This document shows positions 49,216-59,411 of a stretch of DNA of 64,000 nucleotides, in pieces. Position 1 is the stretch's first letter, and the number at the start of each line of letters is the position of its first letter. Position numbers and translations under genes: made by a program. The notes under the pieces are model-generated. The model did no database searches, was not told the origin of the DNA, and saw nothing but the letters and a program-made list of their open reading frames with translations. The stretch spans positions 1 to 64,000 of the forward strand of contig SUWG01000003.1 of NCBI GenBank assembly GCA_015061625.1, in the 5' to 3' direction. Source of the DNA: Lentisphaerota bacterium. GTDB lineage: Bacteria > Verrucomicrobiota > Lentisphaeria > Victivallales > Victivallaceae.

Positions 49216-50753
49216 AGTACATTGCAGTTATTCTGCCGGTTCTGATTTTGAGTTGCGGTGCGGCGGAGATCCCGCCGTTGACCGGCGGAGTGTGTCTGCG
49301 TTATGATGACAATCAGAAGCCGGAAGTGTGGGCGGCAATGATGGAACTTTTTGCCGCTCATGATGCCACCTTTTCCGCCGCCTTGAATATGCTGGATTTC
49401 TCCCCGGAATATTTTCCGGTGGTGCGGGCATTGGCCGAGCATGGGCATGAGATCATCGATCATGCCCCGAATCACCGGATGTTCAAATTCCGGGCGGCGG
49501 ATGCGGCGGAATTTGCTCTTTATCAGAATCACCCCGGCGTGGAATATGCGGATGCGGAAAGCCGCTGGATATATTTGAAATATACGGTGAAACTTGATGT
49601 GCCGTCTCATCCCCGCGGGAGGGGCAATTTCAGAGACGGCAAACTTTTTCAAGTCGTTCCGGCGGGAATTTTCGGCAATATCCCGGTGAATTTCCCCCGG
49701 ATGATCTACATTCCGGCGGTGAAAAAAATAGTGGCGGTGCGCAAAACTGCCGAAGATGGTGTTTTTCAGGTTTGCAGTTTTTACGGCAGTGAAAGTGCCG
49801 GTCTGCCGGAGTTGACCGGTGCGGAATTTATCTGGCCGCGCGGCAGGGGGATGATCCAGCCGGATGACCGGGCGTTGGAGTTGCTTATTTCCGTGGTGCG
49901 CCGCCGCTGTGAACTTATCGGCATTGCCGCTCCGCGGGTCTGGGTTCAGCCTGCCGGTTGGGAACCGGTGATGCAAAGTGCCGCTATGATCCGTACATAC
50001 GGTAAAAACGGTTATGTGGCGGCCGACTGTCTGGAAGACCGGCTGGCATGGTACTATAATGATCCGGATTTTGCGGTGAGCCGTTTCGGCACTTCGGCGA
50101 GGGCGTTGTCGCTGGATGTGGCAGAACTGCCGGCGGTAAAGACGATGATCGCCGATGCTGTTGCACAGCATCAGGTTTTGACGGTCATTTCACACATCCG
50201 TACCGGAAATTTGAATAAGTATCTGTCGGATACCGCTGCTTTGCTGCTCTGGCTCAAAGAACATGATATCCCGTTGAGAAGCATGGCAGATTGGACAAAT
50301 TTCCTCGCTTCGGCGCAAACTCCGCGTGACGCCCAGATCATGCCTGATTGCCGCACCGACCGGGATGGTGACGGCCGTCCGGATGGTTTTTTTGCATCTC
50401 AAGGAGTACAGTTGAGTATCGTTGCCGATGGTGCGCAGTTGAGCGGCAGGGGAGCCGGGAAGTTGGAGATACCCGGATTATGCGGTATGTTGAAAGGGAA
50501 AAATCTGGTAAAGATCATTCTGAAAGGCCCGCCCGGTTCGCCGGTGCGCTTCACCTTTATCCAGCGCAGTGCCGCCGGCAGAGTGACTGCCACGGCAGTC
50601 GATGGGGCGGTTTTTGATCAGGATGGTACGCTGGAAAGGGACTTTGTACTTGACATTGCTCCGGGAACGGCTAAATTATATACCGGTATGTCATTTGTTT
50701 CATTGAGACGCCCGGTGGTTTTGCAAAGTATCACCATGCGGGCGCAGCAGTAA
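49212..50753 (+). CDS. Secreted polysaccharide deacetylase-like protein
   Basis: VCLRYDDNQKPEVWAAMMELFAAHDATFSAALNM; EHGHEIIDHAPNHR; 4-bp overlap with previous gene. Confidence 0.68.
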   Translation: MKYIAVILPVLILSCGAAEIPPLTGGVCLRYDDNQKPEVWAAMMELFAAHDATFSAALNMLDFSPEYFPVVRALAEHGHEIIDHAPNHRMFKFRAADAAEFALYQNHPGVEYADAESRWIYLKYTVKLDVPSHPRGRGNFRDGKLFQVVPAGIFGNIPVNFPRMIYIPAVKKIVAVRKTAEDGVFQVCSFYGSESAGLPELTGAEFIWPRGRGMIQPDDRALELLISVVRRRCELIGIAAPRVWVQPAGWEPVMQSAAMIRTYGKNGYVAADCLEDRLAWYYNDPDFAVSRFGTSARALSLDVAELPAVKTMIADAVAQHQVLTVISHIRTGNLNKYLSDTAALLLWLKEHDIPLRSMADWTNFLASAQTPRDAQIMPDCRTDRDGDGRPDGFFASQGVQLSIVADGAQLSGRGAGKLEIPGLCGMLKGKNLVKIILKGPPGSPVRFTFIQRSAAGRVTATAVDGAVFDQDGTLERDFVLDIAPGTAKLYTGMSFVSLRRPVVLQSITMRAQQ

Positions 50754-50766
50754 AGATCGGTATATT

Positions 50767-52059
50767 ATGAAAAACTACGATGTGATGATCGCCGGTTGCG
50801 GGCCGGCGGGGATTTGTGCCGCGATTCAGGCCGGACGCCTGGGGGCAAAGACATTGCTGGTGGAAAAAAACGGCATTGCCGGTGGCACGATCACTGCCGC
50901 CGGTATTGCGGTGCCGGGGTTGTTCGATGCATTCGGCGAACAGCTCATTTCCGGTATCGGCTGGGAATTGGTCGCTGAAACGTTGCGCACTGAAGGGTGC
51001 GAACTGCCCGATTTTTCCCGTGAAATGGTCGATGCCCTGTGGAAGTATCAGGTGGAAATAAATCCCTTTATTTTTGCGTGTATCGCCGAAAAGGCGTTGC
51101 TGGAGTGCGGGGTGGAGATCGCCTATCATACGATGCTTGCCAAAGTGACCGAATTTCCGGAATCGTGGCAGGTCACTTTGTGTGCCAAAGAGGGGTTGTA
51201 CGACATTTCCGCCGCCATGCTGATCGACTGTACCGGTGACGGCAATCTGACTGCACTTGCCGGATATCAGGTGATGGCGGATGCCGTTTGTCAGCCCGGC
51301 AGTGCCAATGTGGTGCTTGATGGTATCGATTATGAAAAGATAAATGCGGCGGCCTTGTCCGAAGCCTTTCTTCAGGCGGAAGCCGCCGGGGAGATCCATT
51401 ACAAAGATCTGGGCTGGTTCCGGAATCAGGTGGAAAATGGCAGTTTTCTTTTTCTTCAGCGCGGCGGAACCAACGGCAATCATATCGGTTTCATCAATGC
51501 GGCGGACAGTCCGCAGAAAAGTGCCATGGAGTGCGCCGCTCACGCTTCGGTATTGCGGGCGTATAAATTTCTCAAACGGCAGAAAGGATTGGAAAATATT
51601 TCCATAAAAAGTTTTGCCCCGGAGTGCGGAGTGCGTGAGAGCCGCCGTATCTGCGGTGAATATATCATGACCAAAGATGATTATTTAAGCGGCAGAAGTT
51701 TTGATGATGCGCTCTGTTACAGTTTCTACTATGTGGATATCCACGATATGGAAAAAGGGTTGATTCTGGAAAATATCACCCCCGGCACCCGGCCGCAGGT
51801 TCCCCGGCGGATAATGATCCCGCAGGGGGCGACAAAGTTGATGGCCGCCGGCAGGATCGTTTCCAGTGACCGTCCGGCGAACAGTTGTCTGCGTATTCAG
51901 GCCAGTTGCATGGCTACCGGTCAGGCGGCAGGAGCCAATGCGGTTTGTGCGTTGAAACATCATTTCCCGGTGGGCGGTGCGCCATTGGATGAAGTTAAAG
52001 AAATTCTCCGGCAGCATGGAGCGATAGTGCCGGAAAATCAGGAAAGTTTACAGGCGTGA
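50767..52059 (+). CDS. FAD-dependent oxidoreductase
   Basis: YDVMIAGCGPAGICAAIQAGRLGAKTLLVEKNGIAGG; IDCTGDGNLTALAG. Confidence 0.88.
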   Translation: MKNYDVMIAGCGPAGICAAIQAGRLGAKTLLVEKNGIAGGTITAAGIAVPGLFDAFGEQLISGIGWELVAETLRTEGCELPDFSREMVDALWKYQVEINPFIFACIAEKALLECGVEIAYHTMLAKVTEFPESWQVTLCAKEGLYDISAAMLIDCTGDGNLTALAGYQVMADAVCQPGSANVVLDGIDYEKINAAALSEAFLQAEAAGEIHYKDLGWFRNQVENGSFLFLQRGGTNGNHIGFINAADSPQKSAMECAAHASVLRAYKFLKRQKGLENISIKSFAPECGVRESRRICGEYIMTKDDYLSGRSFDDALCYSFYYVDIHDMEKGLILENITPGTRPQVPRRIMIPQGATKLMAAGRIVSSDRPANSCLRIQASCMATGQAAGANAVCALKHHFPVGGAPLDEVKEILRQHGAIVPENQESLQA

Positions 52060-52973
52060 AAAAAGTTTGGGGTTCTGTTGCCATGCTCACGGCGACGTTG
52101 TTGTGGGGAGTGGCGTTTTCCGCCCAGAGCCGGGGAATGGATTTTGTTGAGCCGATGCTGTTTACCTCTCTGCGTTCTGCAATCGGGGTGATCGCATTGG
52201 TGGTGGTGATCATGATTTTTGATCTTTTCCGGGAAAAACGGTTGACCTTGTGGGGCAGTGCCGCTACTCCGGAAGCCAGAAAAGAGTTGCTGACCGGCGG
52301 CTTATGGTGCGGGGTGGTCATCACCTTTGCCAGCATTGCCCAGCAGTCGGGGTTGAAGTACACTACCGCCGGGAAGACCGGATTTCTGACCGCTTTATAT
52401 ATCGTTATCGTGCCGGTGCTGGGGATTTTTCTCAAACGCAAGCCGACATGGCTGATGTGGATATCGGTGGTCATGGCTTTGAGCGGAGCATATTTGCTCT
52501 GCGGCGGTATCGGTTCGATAAACCGGGGGGAATGGTTCGTTATTGCCTGTGCATTCATCTATTCATTGCATATACTGGTGATCGACCGCTATGCCGGGAA
52601 GTGCGATTGTGTGCGTTTGAGTTGCATCCAATTTGCCGTGGCATTTGTGCTGTCGGTATTGTTGTCATTGATTTGCGGGGAACCGTGGGAAGGTGAAGCG
52701 GTGGCGGCATCGATGCCATTCTGGTTGTTTTGCGGTATCGGATCCAGTGCGGTGGCATTTACTTTGCAGATGGTGGCGCAGAAGTATCTGCATCCGGTGA
52801 CGGCGACACTGCTGATGAGTCTGGAATCTGTTTTTGCGGTACTCGGCGGCTGGGTTTTTCTCAAGGAGTGGCTGTCGGGCAGAGAGTTGTGCGGTTGTGC
52901 GGTGATATTTGCCGCCGTGATAATTTCCCAACTGCCGGCGGCGGAAAAAAAGAAGGCTGTGGAAAATGCCTGA
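52056..52973 (+). CDS. DMT superfamily (EamA) transporter
   Basis: Ten TM-like segments; ATLLMSLESVFAVLGGWVFLKEWLSGRELCGCAVIFAAVI. Confidence 0.9.
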   Translation: MKKVWGSVAMLTATLLWGVAFSAQSRGMDFVEPMLFTSLRSAIGVIALVVVIMIFDLFREKRLTLWGSAATPEARKELLTGGLWCGVVITFASIAQQSGLKYTTAGKTGFLTALYIVIVPVLGIFLKRKPTWLMWISVVMALSGAYLLCGGIGSINRGEWFVIACAFIYSLHILVIDRYAGKCDCVRLSCIQFAVAFVLSVLLSLICGEPWEGEAVAASMPFWLFCGIGSSAVAFTLQMVAQKYLHPVTATLLMSLESVFAVLGGWVFLKEWLSGRELCGCAVIFAAVIISQLPAAEKKKAVENA

Positions 52974-55131
52974 ATTGCAGCATCTGACTAAAACCCGGAT
53001 ATCCGGAGAAATTGTTTCCGTGCGGTTCGAGAATCCGGAAAACGGTTTTGCCGTGGTGAAGTTCCTTGCTGCAGACGGCACGAAATTTCCTGTGATCGGC
53101 CCGCTGGCGGGCATGACTGCCGGGCAATTCATTGAGGCGGATGGTTATTTTGAAGATCACCCGGAATTCGGCAAACAATTCCGGGTCGATTCATACCGCA
53201 TCGTGCCGCCGGTGACCGCCGAGGGTATCGCAAGGTTCCTGCGCCACTCCATACCGGGGATAGGGCCGAAAACGGCGGCGGCGATCGTGGAAAAATTCGG
53301 TAAAGAGACGGTGACGATCCTCGATCTATATCCCGGCAGATTGAAAGAGGTCAGCAAGATCGGCACCAAAACCGCGCAGAAGATCATTGCCGCATGGAAA
53401 AACTCCAAAGATAAGCGTGATGATCTGATCTATTTGCAGGGTTTGGGGATCACTCCGGCATATTGTGCCAGACTTTTCAAGCAGTACGGGCCGGAAACGG
53501 TCAAGATCGTAAGGGAAAATCCTTACCGGCTGGCGGAAGATGTTGACGGAATAGGCTTTCTCAAGGCAGATGCCATTGCCCGGTCGATCGGTTTTGCGGA
53601 AAATTCCAGCGAAAGAATGCAGGCCGCCGCCGTATTTGCACTCAATGAGATGATCGGTGAGGGGCACGTTTGCGCTCCGGCCGGGGAATTGGCCATGCGC
53701 AGTGCCAAACTTACCGGACAAACTTCTGATGTCGCCGGTAAAGGCATTGAAGATGCCCTGGAAAGACGTTTGTTGAGCAAACTGGATGATTGCATTTATA
53801 CGCCATCGACCGCCAGAGCGGAGTTGCTTTTGCCCCGGTTGCTGGCGGCAGTTGCCGCCGGTAACAATCATGCGGGCAAGGCGATGAGCAAGGTCGCCGC
53901 CCGGCAGGATCTGCAGTTGGATGAATTGCAGAAAAAGGCGGTGGAATCACTCTTTACCCGTCCGTTGAATATCATCACCGGCGGGCCGGGTGTCGGTAAA
54001 ACCACCGTGGTCGGAGAGATCGTCCGCCGGGCGAAAGCGGCGAAGTTGAAAATTTTGCTGGCCGCACCCACCGGCCGGGCGGCGAAAAGATTGAGTGAAA
54101 GTTGTTGCAGCGGAGCAAAAACGATCCACCGGCTGTTGATGTTTGATCCGGCCACGGCCAAATTCAAATATAACCGGGGCAATCCGCTGGAGTGTGATCT
54201 GCTGATCGTCGATGAAGTTTCGATGCTGGATATCATTCTGGCGACGTCGCTGTTTGCGGCGGTGCCGCCGGATTGTTCGGTAGTGCTGGTCGGTGATGCC
54301 GATCAGTTGCCCTCGGTCGGGCCGGGGAATGTGCTGGCGGATTTCATGGCGAGCGGATTTTTCGGGGTGACGAAACTGACCCGGATTTTCCGTCAGAGTG
54401 CCGGAAGTGCCATCATCACCAATGCCCACCGGGTGAATATGGGGGCATTTCCGGTCAATCCGCAGGTGAAAAACGGCGAATTGACAGATTTCTACTGGAT
54501 AGATCAGGATGATCCGGTCAAGGCGGCGGCGATGATCGAAACTCTGGTAAATGAAAGGATCCCCAAACGCTTCGGTTTTGATCCGATGAATGATATACAG
54601 ATACTTTCGCCGATGAACCGGGGAGAATGCGGCACTGCGGCACTCAATGAGAAACTTTCTTCACTGCTCCGGGGCAATGAGGGGCCGTCGTTTCAATTCG
54701 GCAATACGGTTTTCAAAGAGGGCGACCGGGTGATGCAGACGAGCAACAACTACGACAAGAATGTTTACAACGGCGATCTGGGGCAGATCGTGAAGTTGGA
54801 AACCAAAGCCAAAAAGTTTCATGTCTGCTTTGAGGATGAGCGTTTTGTGGAATATTCTTTTGATGAAGCCAATCAACTTTCGCTGGCGTATGCGATCACG
54901 ATCCACAAGTCGCAGGGCAGCGAATTCCCGGTGGTGATAATGCCGGTGCTGACCCAGCATTTTGTGATGCTTCAGCGCAATTTGATCTATACCGGCATGA
55001 CCCGTGCCAGAAAACTGCTGATTCTGATCGGTTCGCCCAAGGCGGTGGAGATCGCCGTAAAAAACACCCGCAAACGGCCGAGATTTTCCAATCTGGCGCA
55101 CCGTTTGCGGGAGGCATTCAACGGCAACTGA
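52966..55131 (+). CDS. RecD2-like ATP-dependent DNA helicase
   Basis: IITGGPGVGKTTVVGEIV Walker A, LLIVDEVSMLD, LVGDADQLPSVGPGNVL, SLAYAITIHKSQGSEFPVVI. Confidence 0.93.
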   Translation: MPELQHLTKTRISGEIVSVRFENPENGFAVVKFLAADGTKFPVIGPLAGMTAGQFIEADGYFEDHPEFGKQFRVDSYRIVPPVTAEGIARFLRHSIPGIGPKTAAAIVEKFGKETVTILDLYPGRLKEVSKIGTKTAQKIIAAWKNSKDKRDDLIYLQGLGITPAYCARLFKQYGPETVKIVRENPYRLAEDVDGIGFLKADAIARSIGFAENSSERMQAAAVFALNEMIGEGHVCAPAGELAMRSAKLTGQTSDVAGKGIEDALERRLLSKLDDCIYTPSTARAELLLPRLLAAVAAGNNHAGKAMSKVAARQDLQLDELQKKAVESLFTRPLNIITGGPGVGKTTVVGEIVRRAKAAKLKILLAAPTGRAAKRLSESCCSGAKTIHRLLMFDPATAKFKYNRGNPLECDLLIVDEVSMLDIILATSLFAAVPPDCSVVLVGDADQLPSVGPGNVLADFMASGFFGVTKLTRIFRQSAGSAIITNAHRVNMGAFPVNPQVKNGELTDFYWIDQDDPVKAAAMIETLVNERIPKRFGFDPMNDIQILSPMNRGECGTAALNEKLSSLLRGNEGPSFQFGNTVFKEGDRVMQTSNNYDKNVYNGDLGQIVKLETKAKKFHVCFEDERFVEYSFDEANQLSLAYAITIHKSQGSEFPVVIMPVLTQHFVMLQRNLIYTGMTRARKLLILIGSPKAVEIAVKNTRKRPRFSNLAHRLREAFNGN

Positions 55132-55138
55132 AAAAAGA

Positions 55139-55996
55139 TCAATCCAGTTTTGCCGCCATATATCTGCCGGTTTCGGCGGCAAGACGGAGAGCTGCCGGAT
55201 AGAGTTCTTTGGGCATATGGCCGAAAAAGTGGATGATTTCCATATTGAAAACGCCTTTGAATCCATGCCGTTTCAATGCCGCCAGAAATTTATCCCAATC
55301 CAGATTGCAGGTGTAGGGCAGCAGATGCATATCTTTCAGCCGGTTGTTGTCGTGGATATGCACCGCCCCGACGGAACCGGCGGGCATGAGATCGAGGAAC
55401 TCATCCGGTTCAATGCCGCAGATCGCCGTGTGACCGGTATCCAGACAGATGGTGAAACACTCCGGATCGAGGCGGTCGAGCAGGGCGAGCAGTTGTTTGG
55501 GCTGATAGATATGCGGCATCAACTGCGGCAGATACTGATGATGTTTGAAAAGGTTTTCAATGGCGATCTTTATTCCGGCACGTCTGGCGACCGGCGCGAG
55601 TTGTTCATAGAATGGCACATTGAATTCCACAACATCCACCCCGTCAGGGGGGATCGGCGCATGGACTACCGCACATGAAGATCCGATGATCCCGGAATAT
55701 TCCAAGCCCCGGATGATCCCCAGATAATCCGGATTGCTCTCATCCCGCGGCGCATCCCATGTTAGGCGGAATGGCACATGGGTCTGGTAACACTCCAAAC
55801 CGTATTTATCCAGCAGTTTTTTGGTGTTGGCGGCTTGAGTCAGATAATCATCTGCCAACAGCCATTGGGGCGATTTGCCTTTAGCATTGAATAAAGAATA
55901 ATCCACGGCATCAAATCCGGCATCGGCCAGCAGTTTGAAACTGATTTCCTCGTCGAAAGTTTCCCGGAAAATAAAATTTTCAATACTGATCTTCAT
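55139..55996 (-). CDS. Sugar phosphate isomerase/epimerase
   Basis: FDAVDYSLFNAKG; IAIENLF; ICLDTGHTAICG; AVHIHDNN. Confidence 0.87.
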   Translation of the reverse strand: MKISIENFIFRETFDEEISFKLLADAGFDAVDYSLFNAKGKSPQWLLADDYLTQAANTKKLLDKYGLECYQTHVPFRLTWDAPRDESNPDYLGIIRGLEYSGIIGSSCAVVHAPIPPDGVDVVEFNVPFYEQLAPVARRAGIKIAIENLFKHHQYLPQLMPHIYQPKQLLALLDRLDPECFTICLDTGHTAICGIEPDEFLDLMPAGSVGAVHIHDNNRLKDMHLLPYTCNLDWDKFLAALKRHGFKGVFNMEIIHFFGHMPKELYPAALRLAAETGRYMAAKLD

Positions 55997-56000
55997 TTTT

Positions 56001-56642
56001 TTACCAGCCGAAAGTGCCTTTTTCCTTGATGAATCCGAGTTGTTTGGTAAATCTCCACATCACCAGACCGGTACGGATATCGGCCATTTCCAGAACGAAT
56101 GTACGCACCACCACCCGGCGGTCGCCGTCAGAGATCGTGCTGCTGGTGATTTTTGGGCGCATGACCAGTCTGGCGGCCTGCAAAGTGCCGCGTTGGGCAA
56201 CGGTGCTTTGATCGAAGTTGTCATCGTATTCCAGATCGCGGGAAGCGGCGATCGCTCCGGTGCGGTCGGCTCCTTCGGCCAGAGTGACATCGACTTTACC
56301 GGCATTGAGCAATGCTTCATTGAGCATATCGGTAATTTCTCCGACATTGAGATCGGGGTCATCGGTATCGTTGATCGTGAGATCGAGTTTGACTACCGGA
56401 CGGGCGTTGGGGTCATTTTTTTCCCTTTGATACTGCTGGAGAAACTGGGTGAATCTGGGGTTGCTCATGGCGGATTCCACGGCGGCGAGGGTGACTTCCC
56501 GCATTTCTTCACTGGAAATGGTTCCTTCCTGCCGGATACCGGTGCGGGTGGTCGCCGGGTCAAAGATGGTGGTGGTTGTTTCGCAACCGGCAAAGAAGAT
56601 CGCCGAGGCGGAAACTGCGAGAGTGAGGATGTTTTTTTTCAT
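56001..56642 (-). CDS. lpoB: LpoB-like lipoprotein (penicillin-binding protein activator family)
   Basis: Lipobox SAIFFAGC; NDTDDPDLNVGEITDMLNEALLNAGKV, MRPKITSSTISDGDRRVVVRTFVLEMADIRTGLVMWRFTKQ. Confidence 0.8.
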   Translation of the reverse strand: MKKNILTLAVSASAIFFAGCETTTTIFDPATTRTGIRQEGTISSEEMREVTLAAVESAMSNPRFTQFLQQYQREKNDPNARPVVKLDLTINDTDDPDLNVGEITDMLNEALLNAGKVDVTLAEGADRTGAIAASRDLEYDDNFDQSTVAQRGTLQAARLVMRPKITSSTISDGDRRVVVRTFVLEMADIRTGLVMWRFTKQLGFIKEKGTFGW

Positions 56643-56661
56643 GATCTTGCTCCTTGATATT

Positions 56662-57099
56662 TTACTGGTCTGCTTCATGGATACTTACCTGGAAATTTGC
56701 ACACTCTTTGCTCGGTGCCACCGAGGTCAGATAGAGTATTTCACCGGGAATGATCGTGGCATCCTGCCAATCGGAAAGTACCGTATCGATCACGATGCCG
56801 TTGGCATCGAACCAGGTGAATTTGTAACGCACCTTGTAGGGATTTTCCCCGGTGATGCCGCTCCACAACTGGGAGAACCATCCGGTGCGGGTGTTGGCGA
56901 CTTCCAGTTGCGCCTGCAGGAAACCTTCCGGAGTGCGGGCGGTGCGGATGTTGCGCAACTCCAGACGGTCGCGCAAAAAGCCGTCGGTGATGAATCGTGA
57001 ATCTTCACCGCCGTTGCGTTTGACGGTGTTGACCGTGTTCTGGCAGCCGCAGAAAAGTATTGCGGCGGCGACAACAGTTAAAAGCCGGATTTTTTTCAT
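56662..57099 (-). CDS. YcfL-like (DUF1425) lipoprotein
   Basis: Lipobox ILFCGC; AQLEVANTRTGWFSQLWSGITGENPYKVRYKFTWFDANGIVID; adjacent to lpoB-like gene. Confidence 0.72.
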   Translation of the reverse strand: MKKIRLLTVVAAAILFCGCQNTVNTVKRNGGEDSRFITDGFLRDRLELRNIRTARTPEGFLQAQLEVANTRTGWFSQLWSGITGENPYKVRYKFTWFDANGIVIDTVLSDWQDATIIPGEILYLTSVAPSKECANFQVSIHEADQ

Positions 57100-57109
57100 T
57101 TTTTCCTCC

Positions 57110-58591
57110 TTATCTGGTGGTTAAAGGCAATATATGTATCGCCACATTTTGCGGACTCGGTGCGCTGACATAGATGATCGCCGACCGGCAATTTTCCGGC
57201 AATTCCAGCGGGAATGAAGTGCCGGGATCAAAGGTGAGGGAAATTTTACGGTCATCCGGCATGGGCAGTTGGGCCAGCTGGATCTCTTTGGGCAGAATTT
57301 CCCATGACCGGGTGTCGGCGGTATTGACTGCCGCCGTATACAGAGCCACTCCGGCGTAAACGAATGCCCCTGCGAGCTCATTTTCCCGGTAAACGGCGTA
57401 GGCGGCGGCATATTTGCCCGCTTCTTTGATGGCGGTACTTAAAATTATCCGGGTGATCATCAGCGGCAGGCGTTCTTCAAATTCCTGTGCGATAATGGCA
57501 TCCATATCAGCGAGCAGATGGGTCCGGGTGCGGAAATTCTGACTTTCCACGGTGAGCGATCGGAATGGTGCCGGATAGAATTCACATACCGGCCAGGCGA
57601 TCATGACCGGGAAATATGCGGAAATCTGCCGGAATGCCCCACTGCGGCCGTTGGCAAACAGAATATATACACAATCCCGGTCAAGGGGAAATTTGAATGA
57701 TTCGACATTCTGCAACTCCGCCGGACGGGGGCGGCCGGTCAGGTCGAGGATGGTGGCAAAATAGGCTTGCGCCAGCGGATTATCCGGCATGGCTTCGTAA
57801 AGACGCTGAAGATCGATCCGGGCATTTTCCGGATTGCCGTCACGCAGGGAACCCAGAGCTGAAAGAAAGAGGGCCGCGGGATTGAGAAAGTTGCCGTATC
57901 CCCGGTGGGCGACTTGATGCAGATCGCTCAATCCGGCGGCAAATTCCGCATTGTCGCTGTCGGCGGTCAACTTTTCTGCTGAATCGCTCTCTGCGGCCCG
58001 TGATGCCGCTTGCGGGTGTTCCCGTTTGGCCGCTTCGATGGCGGCAGATTCACTTTCAAAGAATTCCCGGAAGTCATCCTGTATCTGTTTTTGGGCCATC
58101 CGCAACCGGCGCAGTTGCGCCCGGAAGGCATCTTCCCGCCCCAGTGAGAGATAGACAAGAGATTTGTAGATCTGCAGCATCATCCGGTCACGGCAGAATC
58201 CCCGGTAGGGCAGAGTATTGAGATTGGTCAGGAGCATTCCGGCATTGGCTCCGATATCCCGCAGGCTGATCCTTGCTCTTTCATCGTAATCGGCGATGAG
58301 AGTTTCGGCTCTGGTCAAATGCATGAGAGCCGCTTCAAAATTGCCGGTATGAAAGGCGAAACTGCCGGCTTCCAGCTGCCAGTGCAGTTCATCGCCGGTA
58401 TTGATGACCGAGGCGGTGAATATCCCCGGAGCTTCCAGCTGATCGGCCAATTCTGCGCTGACTGCCTCATTATCTCCGGCGGCAAAGGCGGCCATCATCG
58501 GTTCTTTCTGCCGATGGGAATTTTCTATTACCGAGCATCCGCAGCCGAGGATGAAACAGATGGTGAAGACCGCCGGGGAGAATTTACTCAT
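57110..58591 (-). CDS. COG3014-like lipoprotein
   Basis: Lipobox ILGCGC; LEAGSFAFHTGNFEAALMHLTRAETLI; position next to YcfL/LpoB genes. Confidence 0.68.
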   Translation of the reverse strand: MSKFSPAVFTICFILGCGCSVIENSHRQKEPMMAAFAAGDNEAVSAELADQLEAPGIFTASVINTGDELHWQLEAGSFAFHTGNFEAALMHLTRAETLIADYDERARISLRDIGANAGMLLTNLNTLPYRGFCRDRMMLQIYKSLVYLSLGREDAFRAQLRRLRMAQKQIQDDFREFFESESAAIEAAKREHPQAASRAAESDSAEKLTADSDNAEFAAGLSDLHQVAHRGYGNFLNPAALFLSALGSLRDGNPENARIDLQRLYEAMPDNPLAQAYFATILDLTGRPRPAELQNVESFKFPLDRDCVYILFANGRSGAFRQISAYFPVMIAWPVCEFYPAPFRSLTVESQNFRTRTHLLADMDAIIAQEFEERLPLMITRIILSTAIKEAGKYAAAYAVYRENELAGAFVYAGVALYTAAVNTADTRSWEILPKEIQLAQLPMPDDRKISLTFDPGTSFPLELPENCRSAIIYVSAPSPQNVAIHILPLTTR

Positions 58592-58609
58592 TTCAACGAT
58601 ATCAGTTGG

Positions 58610-59236
58610 TTATTTTCCGGTCAATTCCGGGACTTTGAGCAACTCCGGCACGATGGCCGCGACAGTGGCTTCATTCATATAACGGTAATAATCATCGATC
58701 TGCCAGTTGCGGGTGACTTGCCGGTCAAGTTGACGGAAATCAAATTCGTGACGGAAAGGTATGGAGCAAAGCACTTCGCCGGTATGAGTGGCGATCACCC
58801 GGATCGCTCCTTCGGCGAAACCGGTGCGGTGGATGCCCCGGTAACCGGTTTCGGAGACGGTAAACGGCGTTTCGATAACTTCAAAACGGGTGACGGTGCT
58901 TTGGATGAGGGCTTTTACCTGCAGGAGTTGCCCGATGGCGGAATACCATGCGGGGGTCGCCCGTCGCAATCCCGGCATCCGGTTGCGGCGCATGATCTCC
59001 TGCACCGACTGCATATTGTGTACCCGCACTTTGTTGCGGATAAGGGAACTTTCCAGAATGGCGTGGAAGTCGCCGGCCAGATATTCCGGCGGATCGGTTA
59101 TGCGGAATTCGGGAGTGAGGATCGCGCACATCGGCACTTCGGAAGAAGCGGATGCTCCGGAAGTCTGTTCCCCGCCGGAAAGGGTGAAAAAACATCCGGT
59201 CAGAAGTAAAACGGATAAAAGTTTGATCGCTTTCAT
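58610..59236 (-). CDS. CsgG/LpoB-like secreted protein
   Basis: N-terminal signal MKAIKLLSVLLLTGCF; LAGDFHAILESSLIRNKVRVHNMQSVQEIMRR; same operon. Confidence 0.5.
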   Translation of the reverse strand: MKAIKLLSVLLLTGCFFTLSGGEQTSGASASSEVPMCAILTPEFRITDPPEYLAGDFHAILESSLIRNKVRVHNMQSVQEIMRRNRMPGLRRATPAWYSAIGQLLQVKALIQSTVTRFEVIETPFTVSETGYRGIHRTGFAEGAIRVIATHTGEVLCSIPFRHEFDFRQLDRQVTRNWQIDDYYRYMNEATVAAIVPELLKVPELTGK

Positions 59237-59411
59237 GAAATGCTCCTTTCTGCCGGATTTTTCCGGTCTGTTATAAAATAACAGCAACCATCTGCTTTGT
59301 CAACTGCAGCACAGACAAATTTTTCTGATTTCAGGAATTGATCAGGCTCATGAAGTTTTTTACCACAGGCGAAGTGTTGTTTTCGTCACCGGCGGCGATC
59401 AGCATCCGCTT

